A stretch of DNA of 64,000 nucleotides, taken from contig NZ_PJMC01000023.1 of the NCBI RefSeq assembly GCF_002892795.1, positions 1 to 64,000 on the forward strand. Reading direction: 5' to 3'. Below the pieces are notes generated by a model that was not told the DNA's origin, did not search any database, and saw nothing but the letters and a program-made list of their open reading frames with translations. Within the stretch, counting starts at the first letter, position 1, and the number at the start of each line of letters is the position of its first letter. A program made the position numbers and the translations under genes. Shown piece after piece: positions 55,401 through 63,344 of this stretch. Origin of the DNA: Arthrobacter sp. AFG20 (lineage in GTDB: Bacteria > Actinomycetota > Actinomycetes > Actinomycetales > Micrococcaceae).

Positions 55401-56324
55401 ATGGCAGAGTCGACGGCGGAGTCCAGCACGGAAGAGGACGGCCTGACACCGGTCAAGCCCGCCGAAGCGGAACTGCTCATCGTGACCGGGATGTCCGGGG
55501 CAGGCCGCAGCACCGCCTCCGATGCGCTGGAGGACCACGGCTGGTACGTCGTCGAGAACCTGCCGCCGCAGATGCTGGGGACGCTGGCTGAACTCGTGTC
55601 CCACGCCCCGCAGTCCATCCCCAAACTTGCCGTGGTGATGGACGTGCGCAGCAAGGCGCTGTTCGCCGACATCCGCGCCGCGCTCAGGGCCCTCGAAGTC
55701 AGCGGCGTCACCTTCCGGGTGCTGTTCCTCGACGCCAGCGACGACGTCCTGGTCCGCCGCTTCGAACAGGGCCGGCGCCCGCACCCGCTGCAGGGCGGCG
55801 GCAGGATCCTGGACGGCATCGCCGCCGAACGTGAGCTCCTCAAGGAGCTGCGCGACTCCTCGGACCTCGTCCTGGACACCTCGTCGCTGAACGTGCACGG
55901 GCTCGCCACCGCGATCACCGAACTGTTCACCGAAACCGGTCCCATCGCGATCCGTCTGAACATCATGAGCTTCGGCTTCAAATACGGCCTTCCCGTGGAC
56001 GCCAACTACGTGGCTGACGTCAGGTTCATCCCGAACCCGCACTGGGTGCCGGCGCTCCGGCCTCACACCGGCCTGGACCAGGACGTCAGCGAGTACGTCC
56101 TCGGGGCCGAGGGTGTGCCGAACTTCGTGGAGCGCTACGTCCTCGCGCTGGAACCTGTCCTGGAGGGCTACCGCCGGGAGAACAAGCACTACGCCACCAT
56201 CGCCGTCGGATGCACGGGCGGAAAGCACCGCTCCGTGGCGGTCGCCATGGAGCTCTCCAAGCGACTTGCGCAATATCCGCGGGTGACCGTGACCACTGCG
56301 CACCGGGACCTGGGCCGCGAGTAA
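55401..56324 (+). CDS. rapZ: RapZ/YvcJ P-loop nucleotide-binding protein
   Basis: 307 residues. Walker A TGMSGAGRSTASDALED (about residue 30), the acidic LFLDASDDVLVRRFEQGRRPHPL segment, and the C-terminal domain with FKYGLPVDANYVADVRFIPNP and IAVGCTGGKHRSVAVA. In E. coli RapZ tunes glucosamine-6-phosphate synthase through a small RNA; Gram-positive YvcJ binds nucleotides, and its role in actinobacteria is little studied. The ATG at 55401 follows GGCTGGA; an in-frame ATG at 55386 is also possible. Its stop overlaps the next start (TAATG). Confidence 0.92.
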   Translation: MAESTAESSTEEDGLTPVKPAEAELLIVTGMSGAGRSTASDALEDHGWYVVENLPPQMLGTLAELVSHAPQSIPKLAVVMDVRSKALFADIRAALRALEVSGVTFRVLFLDASDDVLVRRFEQGRRPHPLQGGGRILDGIAAERELLKELRDSSDLVLDTSSLNVHGLATAITELFTETGPIAIRLNIMSFGFKYGLPVDANYVADVRFIPNPHWVPALRPHTGLDQDVSEYVLGAEGVPNFVERYVLALEPVLEGYRRENKHYATIAVGCTGGKHRSVAVAMELSKRLAQYPRVTVTTAHRDLGRE

Positions 56325-57337
56325 TGGGCGTTCTTACCGGTCCGCTGCCCCTGATTCCGCCGGCCGGCCTAACCGGTTCCCAACAGGCCAAAGGGCCCAC
56401 CGTCGTCGCGCTCGGCGGCGGCCACGGCCTTTCGGCCTCCCTCTCGGCACTGCGGCTGCTTACTTCCGAACTGACGGCGGTGGTCACTGTGGCGGACGAC
56501 GGCGGGTCCTCCGGCCGTCTTCGCGAGGAGTACGGTGTCCTTCCGCCCGGTGATCTCCGGATGGCCCTTTCCGCCCTCTGCGATGACACGGACTGGGGCC
56601 GCACCTGGCGCGACGTCATGCAGCACCGGTTCCGGTCCGCCCGCGGCGGCGCCTCCCTGGACGAACACGCCATGGGAAACCTGCTGATCGTTACGCTCTG
56701 GGAACTGCTGGGGGATGCGGTGGCCGGCCTGAAATGGGCCGGTGCACTGCTCGGCGCCCGCGGACAGGTCCTGCCCATGTCCACCGTTCCGCTTACCATC
56801 GAGGGCGATGTCCGCGTGACCGCCCCGGACGGCAGCAGCACGGTCACCACCATCACGGGCCAGGCCCGCTGCGCCGTTGCGGGATCCCTGGAAAGCGTCC
56901 GGTTGCTTCCCGAACAGGCGCCCGCCTGCGTTGAGGCCCTGACCGCCGTCGAGCTTGCCGACTGGGTGGTCCTGGGCCCCGGCTCCTGGTACACCTCCGT
57001 GCTGCCGCACCTCCTGCTGCCGGAAATGCGGCAGGCACTCTGCGATACGCCGGCCAAGCGCTGCCTCACCATGAACCTCGCCATGGACACCAAGGAAACC
57101 TCAGGCATGTCCGCCGCCGACCACCTTCACGTCCTGCGCGACTACGCGCCCGAGTTCAGCGCGGACGTGGTGCTCGCGGACCCGGCCTCCGTTTCGGACC
57201 TGGCCGAGTTCGAACGGGCAGCAGGGATGATCGGCGCCGACGTTGTCTTGGGTAGAGTAGGGGCTTCGGGCCGGCGACCGGTCCACGACCCCTTGCGGCT
57301 GGCTACGGCCTACCAGGATATTTTCGGGAATAGTTAG
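56324..57337 (+). CDS. yvcK: YvcK/CuvA-family gluconeogenesis factor
   Basis: 337 residues of the UPF0052/CofD-like fold. Glycine-rich ALGGGHGLSASLSAL (about residue 28), VTVADDGGSSGRLREEY (about 56), and the downstream WVVLGPGSWYTSVLPHLL and MNLAMDTKETSGM blocks. In Bacillus and mycobacteria the protein binds UDP-sugars and is needed for normal cell shape and growth on gluconeogenic carbon. The ATG shares bases with the rapZ stop, so it is translated by coupling. Confidence 0.93.
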   Translation: MGVLTGPLPLIPPAGLTGSQQAKGPTVVALGGGHGLSASLSALRLLTSELTAVVTVADDGGSSGRLREEYGVLPPGDLRMALSALCDDTDWGRTWRDVMQHRFRSARGGASLDEHAMGNLLIVTLWELLGDAVAGLKWAGALLGARGQVLPMSTVPLTIEGDVRVTAPDGSSTVTTITGQARCAVAGSLESVRLLPEQAPACVEALTAVELADWVVLGPGSWYTSVLPHLLLPEMRQALCDTPAKRCLTMNLAMDTKETSGMSAADHLHVLRDYAPEFSADVVLADPASVSDLAEFERAAGMIGADVVLGRVGASGRRPVHDPLRLATAYQDIFGNS

Positions 57338-57347
57338 GAAAGGTGCC

Positions 57348-58328
57348 ATGGCACTGACAGCATCAGTCAAGGAAGAACTCTCCCGCCTGGACATCAAGAA
57401 ATCATCAGTCCGCAAGGCTGAGGTCTCGGCCATGCTCCGCTTCGCCGGGGGACTGCACATCATCTCGGGCCGGATCGTCATCGAGGCCGAGGTGGATCTG
57501 GCCTCCACCGCCCGGCGCCTGCGCGCCGCAATCGCCGAGGTCTACGGGCACCAGAGCGAAATCATTGTCGTCTCCGGCAGCGGCCTGCGCCGCGGCAGCC
57601 GGTACGTGGTCCGCGTCGTCCGCGACGGCGAGGCGCTGGCCCGGCAGACCGGCCTCCTTGACGGCCGGGGACGCCCCGTGCGCGGGCTGCCGTCCGTCGT
57701 CGTCAACGGCTCAGCCGCCGACGCCGAAGCGGTGTGGCGCGGCGCCTTCCTGGCGCACGGCTCGCTCACGGAACCCGGCCGGTCCTCGTCCATGGAAGTT
57801 ACCTGCCCCGGTCCGGAATCCGCCCTCGCGCTGGTCGGCGCGGCCCGGCGGCTGGGGATCCAGGCCAAGGCCCGGGAAGTCAGGGGAGTGGACCGCGTGG
57901 TGATCCGCGACGGCGACACCATCGCCGCGCTGCTCACCCGGATGGGCGCCCACGACGCACTCATGGTCTGGGAAGAGCGGCGCATGCGCAAGGAAGTGCG
58001 GGCCACCGCGAACCGGCTCGCCAACTTTGACGACGCCAACCTCCGCCGCTCCGCACAGGCCGCCGTGGCGGCCGGCGCCCGGGTGGACCGGGCCCTGGAG
58101 ATCCTCGGCGACGACGTCCCCGACCACCTTAAGTACGCCGGTGAACTCCGGGTGGCCCACAAGCAGGCGAGCCTTGACGAACTTGGCCGGCTTGCCGATC
58201 CGCCCATGACGAAGGACGCCATCGCCGGGCGCATCCGCCGGCTGCTGGCCATGGCGGACAAACGTGCCACGGATCTTGGCATCCCCGGCACGGATGCCAA
58301 TGTGACGCCGGAAATGCTGGACGAGTAA
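57348..58328 (+). CDS. whiA: Sporulation/septation regulator WhiA
   Basis: 326 residues: an N-terminal region with LAGLIDADG-like homing-endonuclease fold (about 20-215) that has lost catalysis, then a C-terminal helix-turn-helix (about 230-315; LGRLADPPMTKDAIAGRIRRLLAMAD). In Streptomyces it activates sporulation septation with WhiB; in non-sporulating actinobacteria and firmicutes it influences division and chromosome segregation. ATG with GGAAAGG about five bases upstream. End of the conserved uvrC-to-whiA run. Confidence 0.96.
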   Translation: MALTASVKEELSRLDIKKSSVRKAEVSAMLRFAGGLHIISGRIVIEAEVDLASTARRLRAAIAEVYGHQSEIIVVSGSGLRRGSRYVVRVVRDGEALARQTGLLDGRGRPVRGLPSVVVNGSAADAEAVWRGAFLAHGSLTEPGRSSSMEVTCPGPESALALVGAARRLGIQAKAREVRGVDRVVIRDGDTIAALLTRMGAHDALMVWEERRMRKEVRATANRLANFDDANLRRSAQAAVAAGARVDRALEILGDDVPDHLKYAGELRVAHKQASLDELGRLADPPMTKDAIAGRIRRLLAMADKRATDLGIPGTDANVTPEMLDE

Positions 58329-58461
58329 ACGGCGCCCATAGAATCAAGACCAGGTGGCGGCTGTTGCCGCCATCGGAGTTTTCCGGATGACCCGTCATCC
58401 GGGATGCACAATCCGAGAGTTAGCACAACCGGACAAACTGTCCACGACATTGGAGGATTTT

Positions 58462-59085
58462 GTGACCGAGTACGTTCTGCCCGAACTCAGCTACGACTAC
58501 GCAGCGCTCGAGCCCCACATCTCTGCACGGATCATGGAGCTGCACCACAGCAAGCACCACGCCGCGTACGTGACGGGCGCCAACAACGCGCTGGCCCAGC
58601 TGGCCGAGGCACGCGACAAGGGCGACTTCGCCAACATCAACCGCCTTTCCAAGGACCTGGCCTTCCACACCGGCGGCCACGTCAACCACTCCGTGTTCTG
58701 GAACAACCTCTCCCCGGACGGAGGCGACAAGCCTGAAGGTGAGCTCGCCGCCGCCATCGACGACGCCTTCGGTTCGTTCGATGCCTTCCGCGCCCAGTTC
58801 TCCGCAGCTGCCCTCGGCCTGCAGGGTTCCGGCTGGGGCTTCCTGGCCTACGAGCCCATCGGTGGCAACCTCGTCATCGAGCAGCTCTACGACCAGCAGG
58901 GCAACGTCGCGCTGGGCACCACCCCGCTGCTGATGCTGGACATGTGGGAGCACGCCTTCTACCTGGACTACGTCAACGTCAAGGCTGACTACGTCAAGGC
59001 GTTCTGGAACATCGTCAACTGGGCCGACGTGTCCGCCCGCTTCGCCGCGGCACGCGCCAACGCAACAGGTCTTATTACCCTCTAA
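58462..59085 (+). CDS. Superoxide dismutase, Mn/Fe type
   Basis: 207 residues. Metal ligands are visible: His in MELHHSKHHAAYV (about residue 27), His in GGHVNHSVFWNNL (about 75), and Asp/His in LDMWEHAFYLDY (about 160-164). The fold and length fit the cytoplasmic Mn/Fe superoxide dismutase, which dismutates superoxide; Mn versus Fe is not decided by these motifs. The GTG has TGGAGG five bases upstream; the frame is open to 58354 but without homology. A perfect CCGGATGA...TCATCCGG dyad lies upstream at 58383-58402. Confidence 0.95.
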   Translation: MTEYVLPELSYDYAALEPHISARIMELHHSKHHAAYVTGANNALAQLAEARDKGDFANINRLSKDLAFHTGGHVNHSVFWNNLSPDGGDKPEGELAAAIDDAFGSFDAFRAQFSAAALGLQGSGWGFLAYEPIGGNLVIEQLYDQQGNVALGTTPLLMLDMWEHAFYLDYVNVKADYVKAFWNIVNWADVSARFAAARANATGLITL

Positions 59086-59153
59086 GTGTGATCCTGCGTA
59101 CACAAAGCAGTAACAAACTTCACATTTGGCCACTTTAGGGCCGAAATCCGGAC

Positions 59154-59183
59154 GGTCCGCCCCCGCACTTGCGGGGGCGGACC
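59154..59183 (+). terminator. Intrinsic terminator after superoxide dismutase
   Basis: A 13-bp perfect stem GGTCCGCCCCCGC/GCGGGGGCGGACC with loop ACTT, followed by TACTTAA. The T run is short, but the stem is among the strongest in the window. Confidence 0.8.
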
Positions 59184-59291
59184 TACTTAAACGTAAGATG
59201 GATCACGGAAGGCGGTTAGCCTTCAGCAATGAGGCTGGTCGCCCTCCGATCTGAAAAATATCTCTGCCCAATGGCGTGCGGGATCTGTTAG

Positions 59292-59319
59292 TTGGCTTGA
59301 ACGCCCGCTTAACTAGTTG
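59292..59319 (+). promoter_or_regulatory. Possible promoter of gap
   Basis: TTGGCT (59292-59297) and TAGTTG (59314-59319) at a 16-base spacing, about 28 bases before the gap start. The region 59184-59347 also holds a second -10-like TAAGAT (59194-59199) just after the terminator. Weakly supported. Confidence 0.35.
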
Positions 59320-59347
59320 TGCTTCCAAGGCACAAAGGAGACAAAAA

Positions 59348-60358
59348 GTGACCACCCGTATTGGTATCAACGGCTTCGGCCGCATCGGCCGTAACTACTT
59401 CCGCGCTGCACTTGCTCAGGGTGCGGACCTTGAGATCGTTGCCGTCAACGACCTCACCAGCCCCGAGGCACTGGCCCACCTGCTCAAGTACGATTCCGTC
59501 GGCGGACGCCTGGCCGAAACCATCGAGGTCAAGGAAGGCAACCTCGTCGTCAACGGCAACGCCATCAAGGTCCTGGCCGAGCGCGACCCCGCCAACCTCC
59601 CCTGGAAGGACCTCGGCGTCGACATCGTCATCGAGTCCACCGGTTTCTTCACCAAGGCAGCTGCCGCCAAGAAGCACATCGAGGCCGGCGCCAAGAAGGT
59701 CCTGATCTCCGCTCCCGCCTCGGACGAGGACATCACGATCGTGATGGGCGTCAACGACGGCCTGTACGACCCCGAGAACCACCACATCATCTCCAACGCT
59801 TCCTGCACCACCAACTGCCTCGGCCCGCTGGCCAAGGTTGTCAACGACACCTTCGGCATCGAGCGTGGCCTGATGACCACCGTCCACGCCTACACCGCAG
59901 ACCAGAACCTGCAGGACGGCCCGCACAACGACCTCCGCCGTGCGCGCGCCGCCGCCATCAACATGGTCCCCACCTCCACCGGTGCCGCCAAGGCCATCGG
60001 CCTGGTCCTGCCGGAGCTCAAGGGCAAGTTGGACGGCTACGCCATCCGCGTACCGGTCCCCACCGGCTCCGCAACCGACCTCACCGTCACGGTCTCCCGC
60101 GAGACCACCGTCGAGGAAGTCAATGCTGCGCTCAAGAAGGCTGCAGAGTCCGATGAGTGGCAGGGCATCCTGACCTACACCGACGCCCCGATCGTCTCCT
60201 CGGACATCGTCGGCGACCCCGCCTCGTCCATCTTCGACTCCGGTTTGACCAAGGTCATCGGTAACCAGGTCAAGGTTGTTTCGTGGTATGACAACGAATG
60301 GGGCTACTCGAACCGCCTCGTTGACCTCACGGAGCTTGTCGCAGCAAAGCTGGGCTAG
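59348..60358 (+). CDS. gap: Glyceraldehyde-3-phosphate dehydrogenase
   Basis: 336 residues. NAD-binding start TTRIGINGFGRIGRNYFRA and the catalytic SNASCTTNCLGPL (Cys about residue 153), then VHAYTADQNLQDGPH and the C-terminal WYDNEWGYSNR. Oxidises glyceraldehyde-3-phosphate to 1,3-bisphosphoglycerate. GTG start with AGGAG upstream. First gene of gap-pgk-tpiA; its TAG stop lies inside a -10-like box serving pgk. Confidence 0.98.
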   Translation: MTTRIGINGFGRIGRNYFRAALAQGADLEIVAVNDLTSPEALAHLLKYDSVGGRLAETIEVKEGNLVVNGNAIKVLAERDPANLPWKDLGVDIVIESTGFFTKAAAAKKHIEAGAKKVLISAPASDEDITIVMGVNDGLYDPENHHIISNASCTTNCLGPLAKVVNDTFGIERGLMTTVHAYTADQNLQDGPHNDLRRARAAAINMVPTSTGAAKAIGLVLPELKGKLDGYAIRVPVPTGSATDLTVTVSRETTVEEVNAALKKAAESDEWQGILTYTDAPIVSSDIVGDPASSIFDSGLTKVIGNQVKVVSWYDNEWGYSNRLVDLTELVAAKLG

Positions 60359-60368
60359 GGTTAGCTAC

Positions 60369-61595
60369 ATGACATCTCACACCCTCAACGAACTGATCGC
60401 TGAAGGTGTCCGCGGGCGGTACATTCTGGTTCGAAGTGACCTGAATGTGCCGCTCGACGGCTCTACAGTGACTGACGACGGCCGCATCCGGGCCTCACTG
60501 CCAGTGCTGGGAAAGCTCACGGACGCCGGTGCCCGCGTGCTGGTAACAGCCCACCTCGGCCGCCCCAAGGGCGCCCCTGAAGACAAGTACTCGCTCAAGC
60601 CGGCGGTTGCCCGCCTGGCCGAGCTGGCCTCCTTTCCTGTCTCCCTCGCGGAGGACACGGTGGGACCCTCGGCCAAGGAGAAGGCGGCTGCGCTGCAGGA
60701 CGGCCAGGTGCTGGTGCTGGAGAACGTGCGGTTCGACGCACGCGAGACCAGCAAGGACGAGGCCGAGCGTGGCGCGTTCGCCGACGAACTGGTGGGACTG
60801 ACCGGTGACAACGGTGCTTTTGTGAACGACGCCTTTGGCGCCGTCCACCGCAAGCACGCCAGCGTTTACGACGTCGCCACCCGGCTGCCGTCGTACCTCG
60901 GCGACCTTGTGGGCACCGAGGTGGAAGTCCTCCGCAAGCTGACCGCAGACACCCAGCGTCCCTACGTTGTGGTCCTCGGCGGTTCGAAGGTTTCGGACAA
61001 GCTCGCGGTCATCGACAACCTGCTGGGCAAGGCTGACACCATCCTGGTGGGCGGCGGCATGCTGTTCACGTTCCTGGCAGCCGAGGGCCACAAAGTGGCC
61101 GGCAGCCTGCTGGAAGAGGACCAGATCCCGGTCGTCCAGGACTACCTCAAGCGCGCAGCCGACGCCGGCACGAAATTCGTGATCCCCACGGACGTCGTGG
61201 TGGCAGCCAAGTTCGCCGCCGACGCCGACCACGAAACGGTCAGCGCCGACGCCATCGAAGGCAGCAGCTTCGGCCCGCAGGGCATCGGCCTGGACATCGG
61301 GCCGGAGTCTGCCCGGGCGTTCGCCGAGCAGATCAAGGGCGCTAAGACGGTGTTCTGGAACGGCCCCATGGGCGTCTTCGAGTTCGAGGCTTTCTCCGCC
61401 GGCACCCGGGCCATCGCCCAGGCGCTGACGGAGACGGACGCGTTCACGGTGGTCGGCGGCGGCGACTCCGCGGCTGCGGTCCGCACCCTCGGCTTCGCCG
61501 ATGACCAGTTCGGACACATTTCCACCGGCGGCGGCGCCAGCCTGGAATACCTTGAAGGCAAGGAACTTCCCGGCCTGAGCGTTCTCGACCGCTAA
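60369..61595 (+). CDS. pgk: Phosphoglycerate kinase
   Basis: 408 residues: ILVRSDLNVPLDGSTVTDDGRI, VTAHLGRPKG, GAFVNDAFGAVHRKHAS and the C-terminal nucleotide loop VGGGDSAAAVRTLG. Forms ATP from 1,3-bisphosphoglycerate. No Shine-Dalgarno precedes the ATG; instead TAGGGT (60356-60361), which begins with the gap stop codon, sits seven bases upstream, so a second, leaderless transcript for pgk is plausible besides read-through from gap. Confidence 0.98.
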   Translation: MTSHTLNELIAEGVRGRYILVRSDLNVPLDGSTVTDDGRIRASLPVLGKLTDAGARVLVTAHLGRPKGAPEDKYSLKPAVARLAELASFPVSLAEDTVGPSAKEKAAALQDGQVLVLENVRFDARETSKDEAERGAFADELVGLTGDNGAFVNDAFGAVHRKHASVYDVATRLPSYLGDLVGTEVEVLRKLTADTQRPYVVVLGGSKVSDKLAVIDNLLGKADTILVGGGMLFTFLAAEGHKVAGSLLEEDQIPVVQDYLKRAADAGTKFVIPTDVVVAAKFAADADHETVSADAIEGSSFGPQGIGLDIGPESARAFAEQIKGAKTVFWNGPMGVFEFEAFSAGTRAIAQALTETDAFTVVGGGDSAAAVRTLGFADDQFGHISTGGGASLEYLEGKELPGLSVLDR

Positions 61596-61604
61596 AGACA
61601 TACC

Positions 61605-61648
61605 AGCCGGCAGGGCACCTTCCGCACCGCGAAGGCGCCCTGCCGGCT
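61605..61648 (+). terminator. Long hairpin between pgk and tpiA
   Basis: A 12-bp stem AGCCGGCAGGGC/GCCCTGCCGGCT with an inner CCTTC/GAAGG stem. No T run follows (TGTTCAC), so it may be a partial terminator or a stabilising/processing structure in the operon message. Confidence 0.5.
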
Positions 61649-61691
61649 GTTCACATGATCAGCACATTTGACCGGCACTTTTGGAGAACCC

Positions 61692-62507
61692 GTGACTACG
61701 TCAACCAACGGCACCTTTGACCGCACGCCTTTGATCGCAGGCAACTGGAAGATGAACATGGACCACGTCCAGGGCATCACCCTCCTGCAGAAGCTGGCCT
61801 GGACACTGTCCGACGCCAAGCACGACTACAGCCGCGTGGAAGCCGCTGTCTTCCCGCCTTTCACCGACCTCCGCGGCGTGCAGACCCTCGTCCAGGGCGA
61901 CGAACTCGACATCGCCTACGGCGGCCAGGACCTGTCCCAGTTCGACTCGGGTGCGTACACCGGCGACATCTCTGGCCAGTTCCTGAACAAGCTCGGCTGC
62001 AAGTACGTCCTCGTTGGCCACAGCGAACGCCGGACCATCCACGCTGAGTCGGACGAAGTCCTGAATGCCAAGGTCAAGGCGGCCTACCGCCACAACCTCA
62101 TCCCCGTCCTCTGCGTCGGGGAAGGCCTTGAGATCCGCCAGGCCGGCACCCACGTCCAGCACACCCTGGACCAGCTCCGCGCCGACGTCGAAGGCCTCAC
62201 CGCCGAGCAGGCGGCCGAGCTCGTCGTCGCCTATGAGCCCGTCTGGGCCATCGGCACCGGCGAGGTTGCAGGCCCGGAGGACGCCCAGGAGATGTGTGCC
62301 GCGATCCGCGCCGAACTCACCGAACTGTTCGACGCCGACGTGGCCGGCAAGGTCCGCCTGCTGTACGGCGGTTCGGTCAAGGCCAGCAACGCCGCCGCGA
62401 TCCTCAAGGAACGCGACGTCGACGGCGTGCTGGTGGGCGGTGCCAGCCTTGATCCCGCTGAGTTTGCTAATATTGTGAAGTTCGAGAGCCACCTCGTAAC
62501 GGGCTAG
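61692..62507 (+). CDS. tpiA: Triosephosphate isomerase
   Basis: 271 residues of the TIM barrel: IAGNWKMNMDHVQ (substrate Asn/Lys), VLVGHSERR (electrophilic His), and VVAYEPVWAIGTGEVA (catalytic Glu plus flexible loop 6), ending with YGGSVKASNAA and VGGASLDPAEFA. Interconverts dihydroxyacetone phosphate and glyceraldehyde-3-phosphate. GTG start with TTGGAGA upstream; 49 bases before secG. Confidence 0.98.
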   Translation: MTTSTNGTFDRTPLIAGNWKMNMDHVQGITLLQKLAWTLSDAKHDYSRVEAAVFPPFTDLRGVQTLVQGDELDIAYGGQDLSQFDSGAYTGDISGQFLNKLGCKYVLVGHSERRTIHAESDEVLNAKVKAAYRHNLIPVLCVGEGLEIRQAGTHVQHTLDQLRADVEGLTAEQAAELVVAYEPVWAIGTGEVAGPEDAQEMCAAIRAELTELFDADVAGKVRLLYGGSVKASNAAAILKERDVDGVLVGGASLDPAEFANIVKFESHLVTG

Positions 62508-62556
62508 TCCGTTCATCTGGCAGGCTCCCGCATCCACCAACTTTGGAAAGGCCGTC

Positions 62557-62814
62557 GTGGACGTTCTTCATGTGATTCTGCAGATCCTGCTGGGCATTAC
62601 CAGCCTTCTGCTGACCCTGCTCATCCTGCTCCACAAGGGACGCGGCGGCGGCCTGTCGGACATGTTCGGCGGCGGAATGAGCTCGGGATTGTCCTCGTCC
62701 GGTGTAGCTGAGCGCAACCTCAACAGGTTCACCATCATCCTCGGAGTCACCTGGGGAGTCGTCATCATCGCCCTCGGCCTCCTGATGCGCTTCACAGGTG
62801 TGGCTGACTCCTAA
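62557..62814 (+). CDS. secG: Preprotein translocase subunit SecG
   Basis: 85 residues: two membrane helices (about 3-25 and 55-77) around the glycine-rich loop GRGGGLSDMFGGGMSSG, the standard SecG layout. It joins SecY and SecE in the membrane to speed export. Placement directly after tpiA is the classic actinobacterial order. GTG start with GGAAAGG upstream; a strong terminator follows. Confidence 0.94.
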   Translation: MDVLHVILQILLGITSLLLTLLILLHKGRGGGLSDMFGGGMSSGLSSSGVAERNLNRFTIILGVTWGVVIIALGLLMRFTGVADS

Positions 62815-62837
62815 CGCTGTCAGAGCCGTATGGCACG

Positions 62838-62884
62838 AAAAGCCCGGCCCAATCAGGATTCGTTCCTGATTGGGCCGGGCTTTT
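62838..62884. terminator. Intrinsic terminator after secG
   Basis: A 21-bp perfect stem (62838-62858 with 62864-62884) with loop TTCGT and AAAA/TTTT ends. Strongest terminator in the window; ends the gap-pgk-tpiA-secG unit. Confidence 0.92.
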
Positions 62885-62966
62885 CCTGCCACCAGGGGAA
62901 ACTCCGGACTAAACTGTGGCTATCGGATCTAACGGCAGCGCCGCCATTAGTAGCGAGGGAGTTCCC

Positions 62967-63344
62967 ATGGTGCATTCCTCTTCAGGATTCCGCGGCACCC
63001 GCGTGGGTGTCATTCAAGGAGCCGGATTGAAGAACCAAGGGGATGATCCTCTCGGGGAGCCCCTGCCGCGTATTTGTGTCCCCTATTGGTGCGCCATGGG
63101 ACATGAGACGCGGCCTGTTTTTCTTAAGTTGCCGGACGACCAGATTCCGGACGTGTGGGACTGCCGGCAGTGCGGCCGGCCATCGTCGCGCAACCCCGGT
63201 GCCGGGCTGCCCGGCGAAGCCCCTGACGAAGGCTTCAAAAGTCATCTGGATTACGTTAAAGAAAGACGCTCCAGCCAGGACGCCGAAGACGTCCTGGCTG
63301 GAGCGTTGCGCCGGCTAAGAGCCAGCCGGCGCCTTCCTGACTAG
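62967..63344 (+). CDS. rbpA: RNA polymerase-binding protein RbpA
   Basis: 125 residues. N-terminal FRGTRVGVIQGAG, a zinc-type centre with WCAMGHETRPVF and WDCRQCGRP (three Cys and one His in the expected places), a basic linker, and the sigma-interaction segment SHLDYVKERRS. RbpA stabilises sigma-A holoenzyme and open complexes and is specific to actinobacteria. ATG with GAGGGAG five bases upstream; TAAACT (62910-62915) may be its -10. The last third of the gene contains a perfect 16-bp inverted repeat and its end overlaps the convergent pgl gene by 30 bases. Confidence 0.95.
   Translation: MVHSSSGFRGTRVGVIQGAGLKNQGDDPLGEPLPRICVPYWCAMGHETRPVFLKLPDDQIPDVWDCRQCGRPSSRNPGAGLPGEAPDEGFKSHLDYVKERRSSQDAEDVLAGALRRLRASRRLPD
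63267..63305 (-). terminator. Terminator for pgl embedded in rbpA
   Basis: A perfect 16-bp stem (63267-63282 with 63290-63305) with a seven-base loop. On the minus strand it is followed by TCTTTCTTTAA, a T-rich tail, and it lies just 10 bases past the pgl stop, so it reads as the pgl terminator. On the plus strand it codes for rbpA residues about 101-113 and no T run follows. Confidence 0.75.

Noticed and set aside
62885..62966. SigR-type promoter for rbpA, as reported in Streptomyces
   Set aside because: GGGAAAC is present but no GTT follows at the right distance; only a TAAACT -10 fits.
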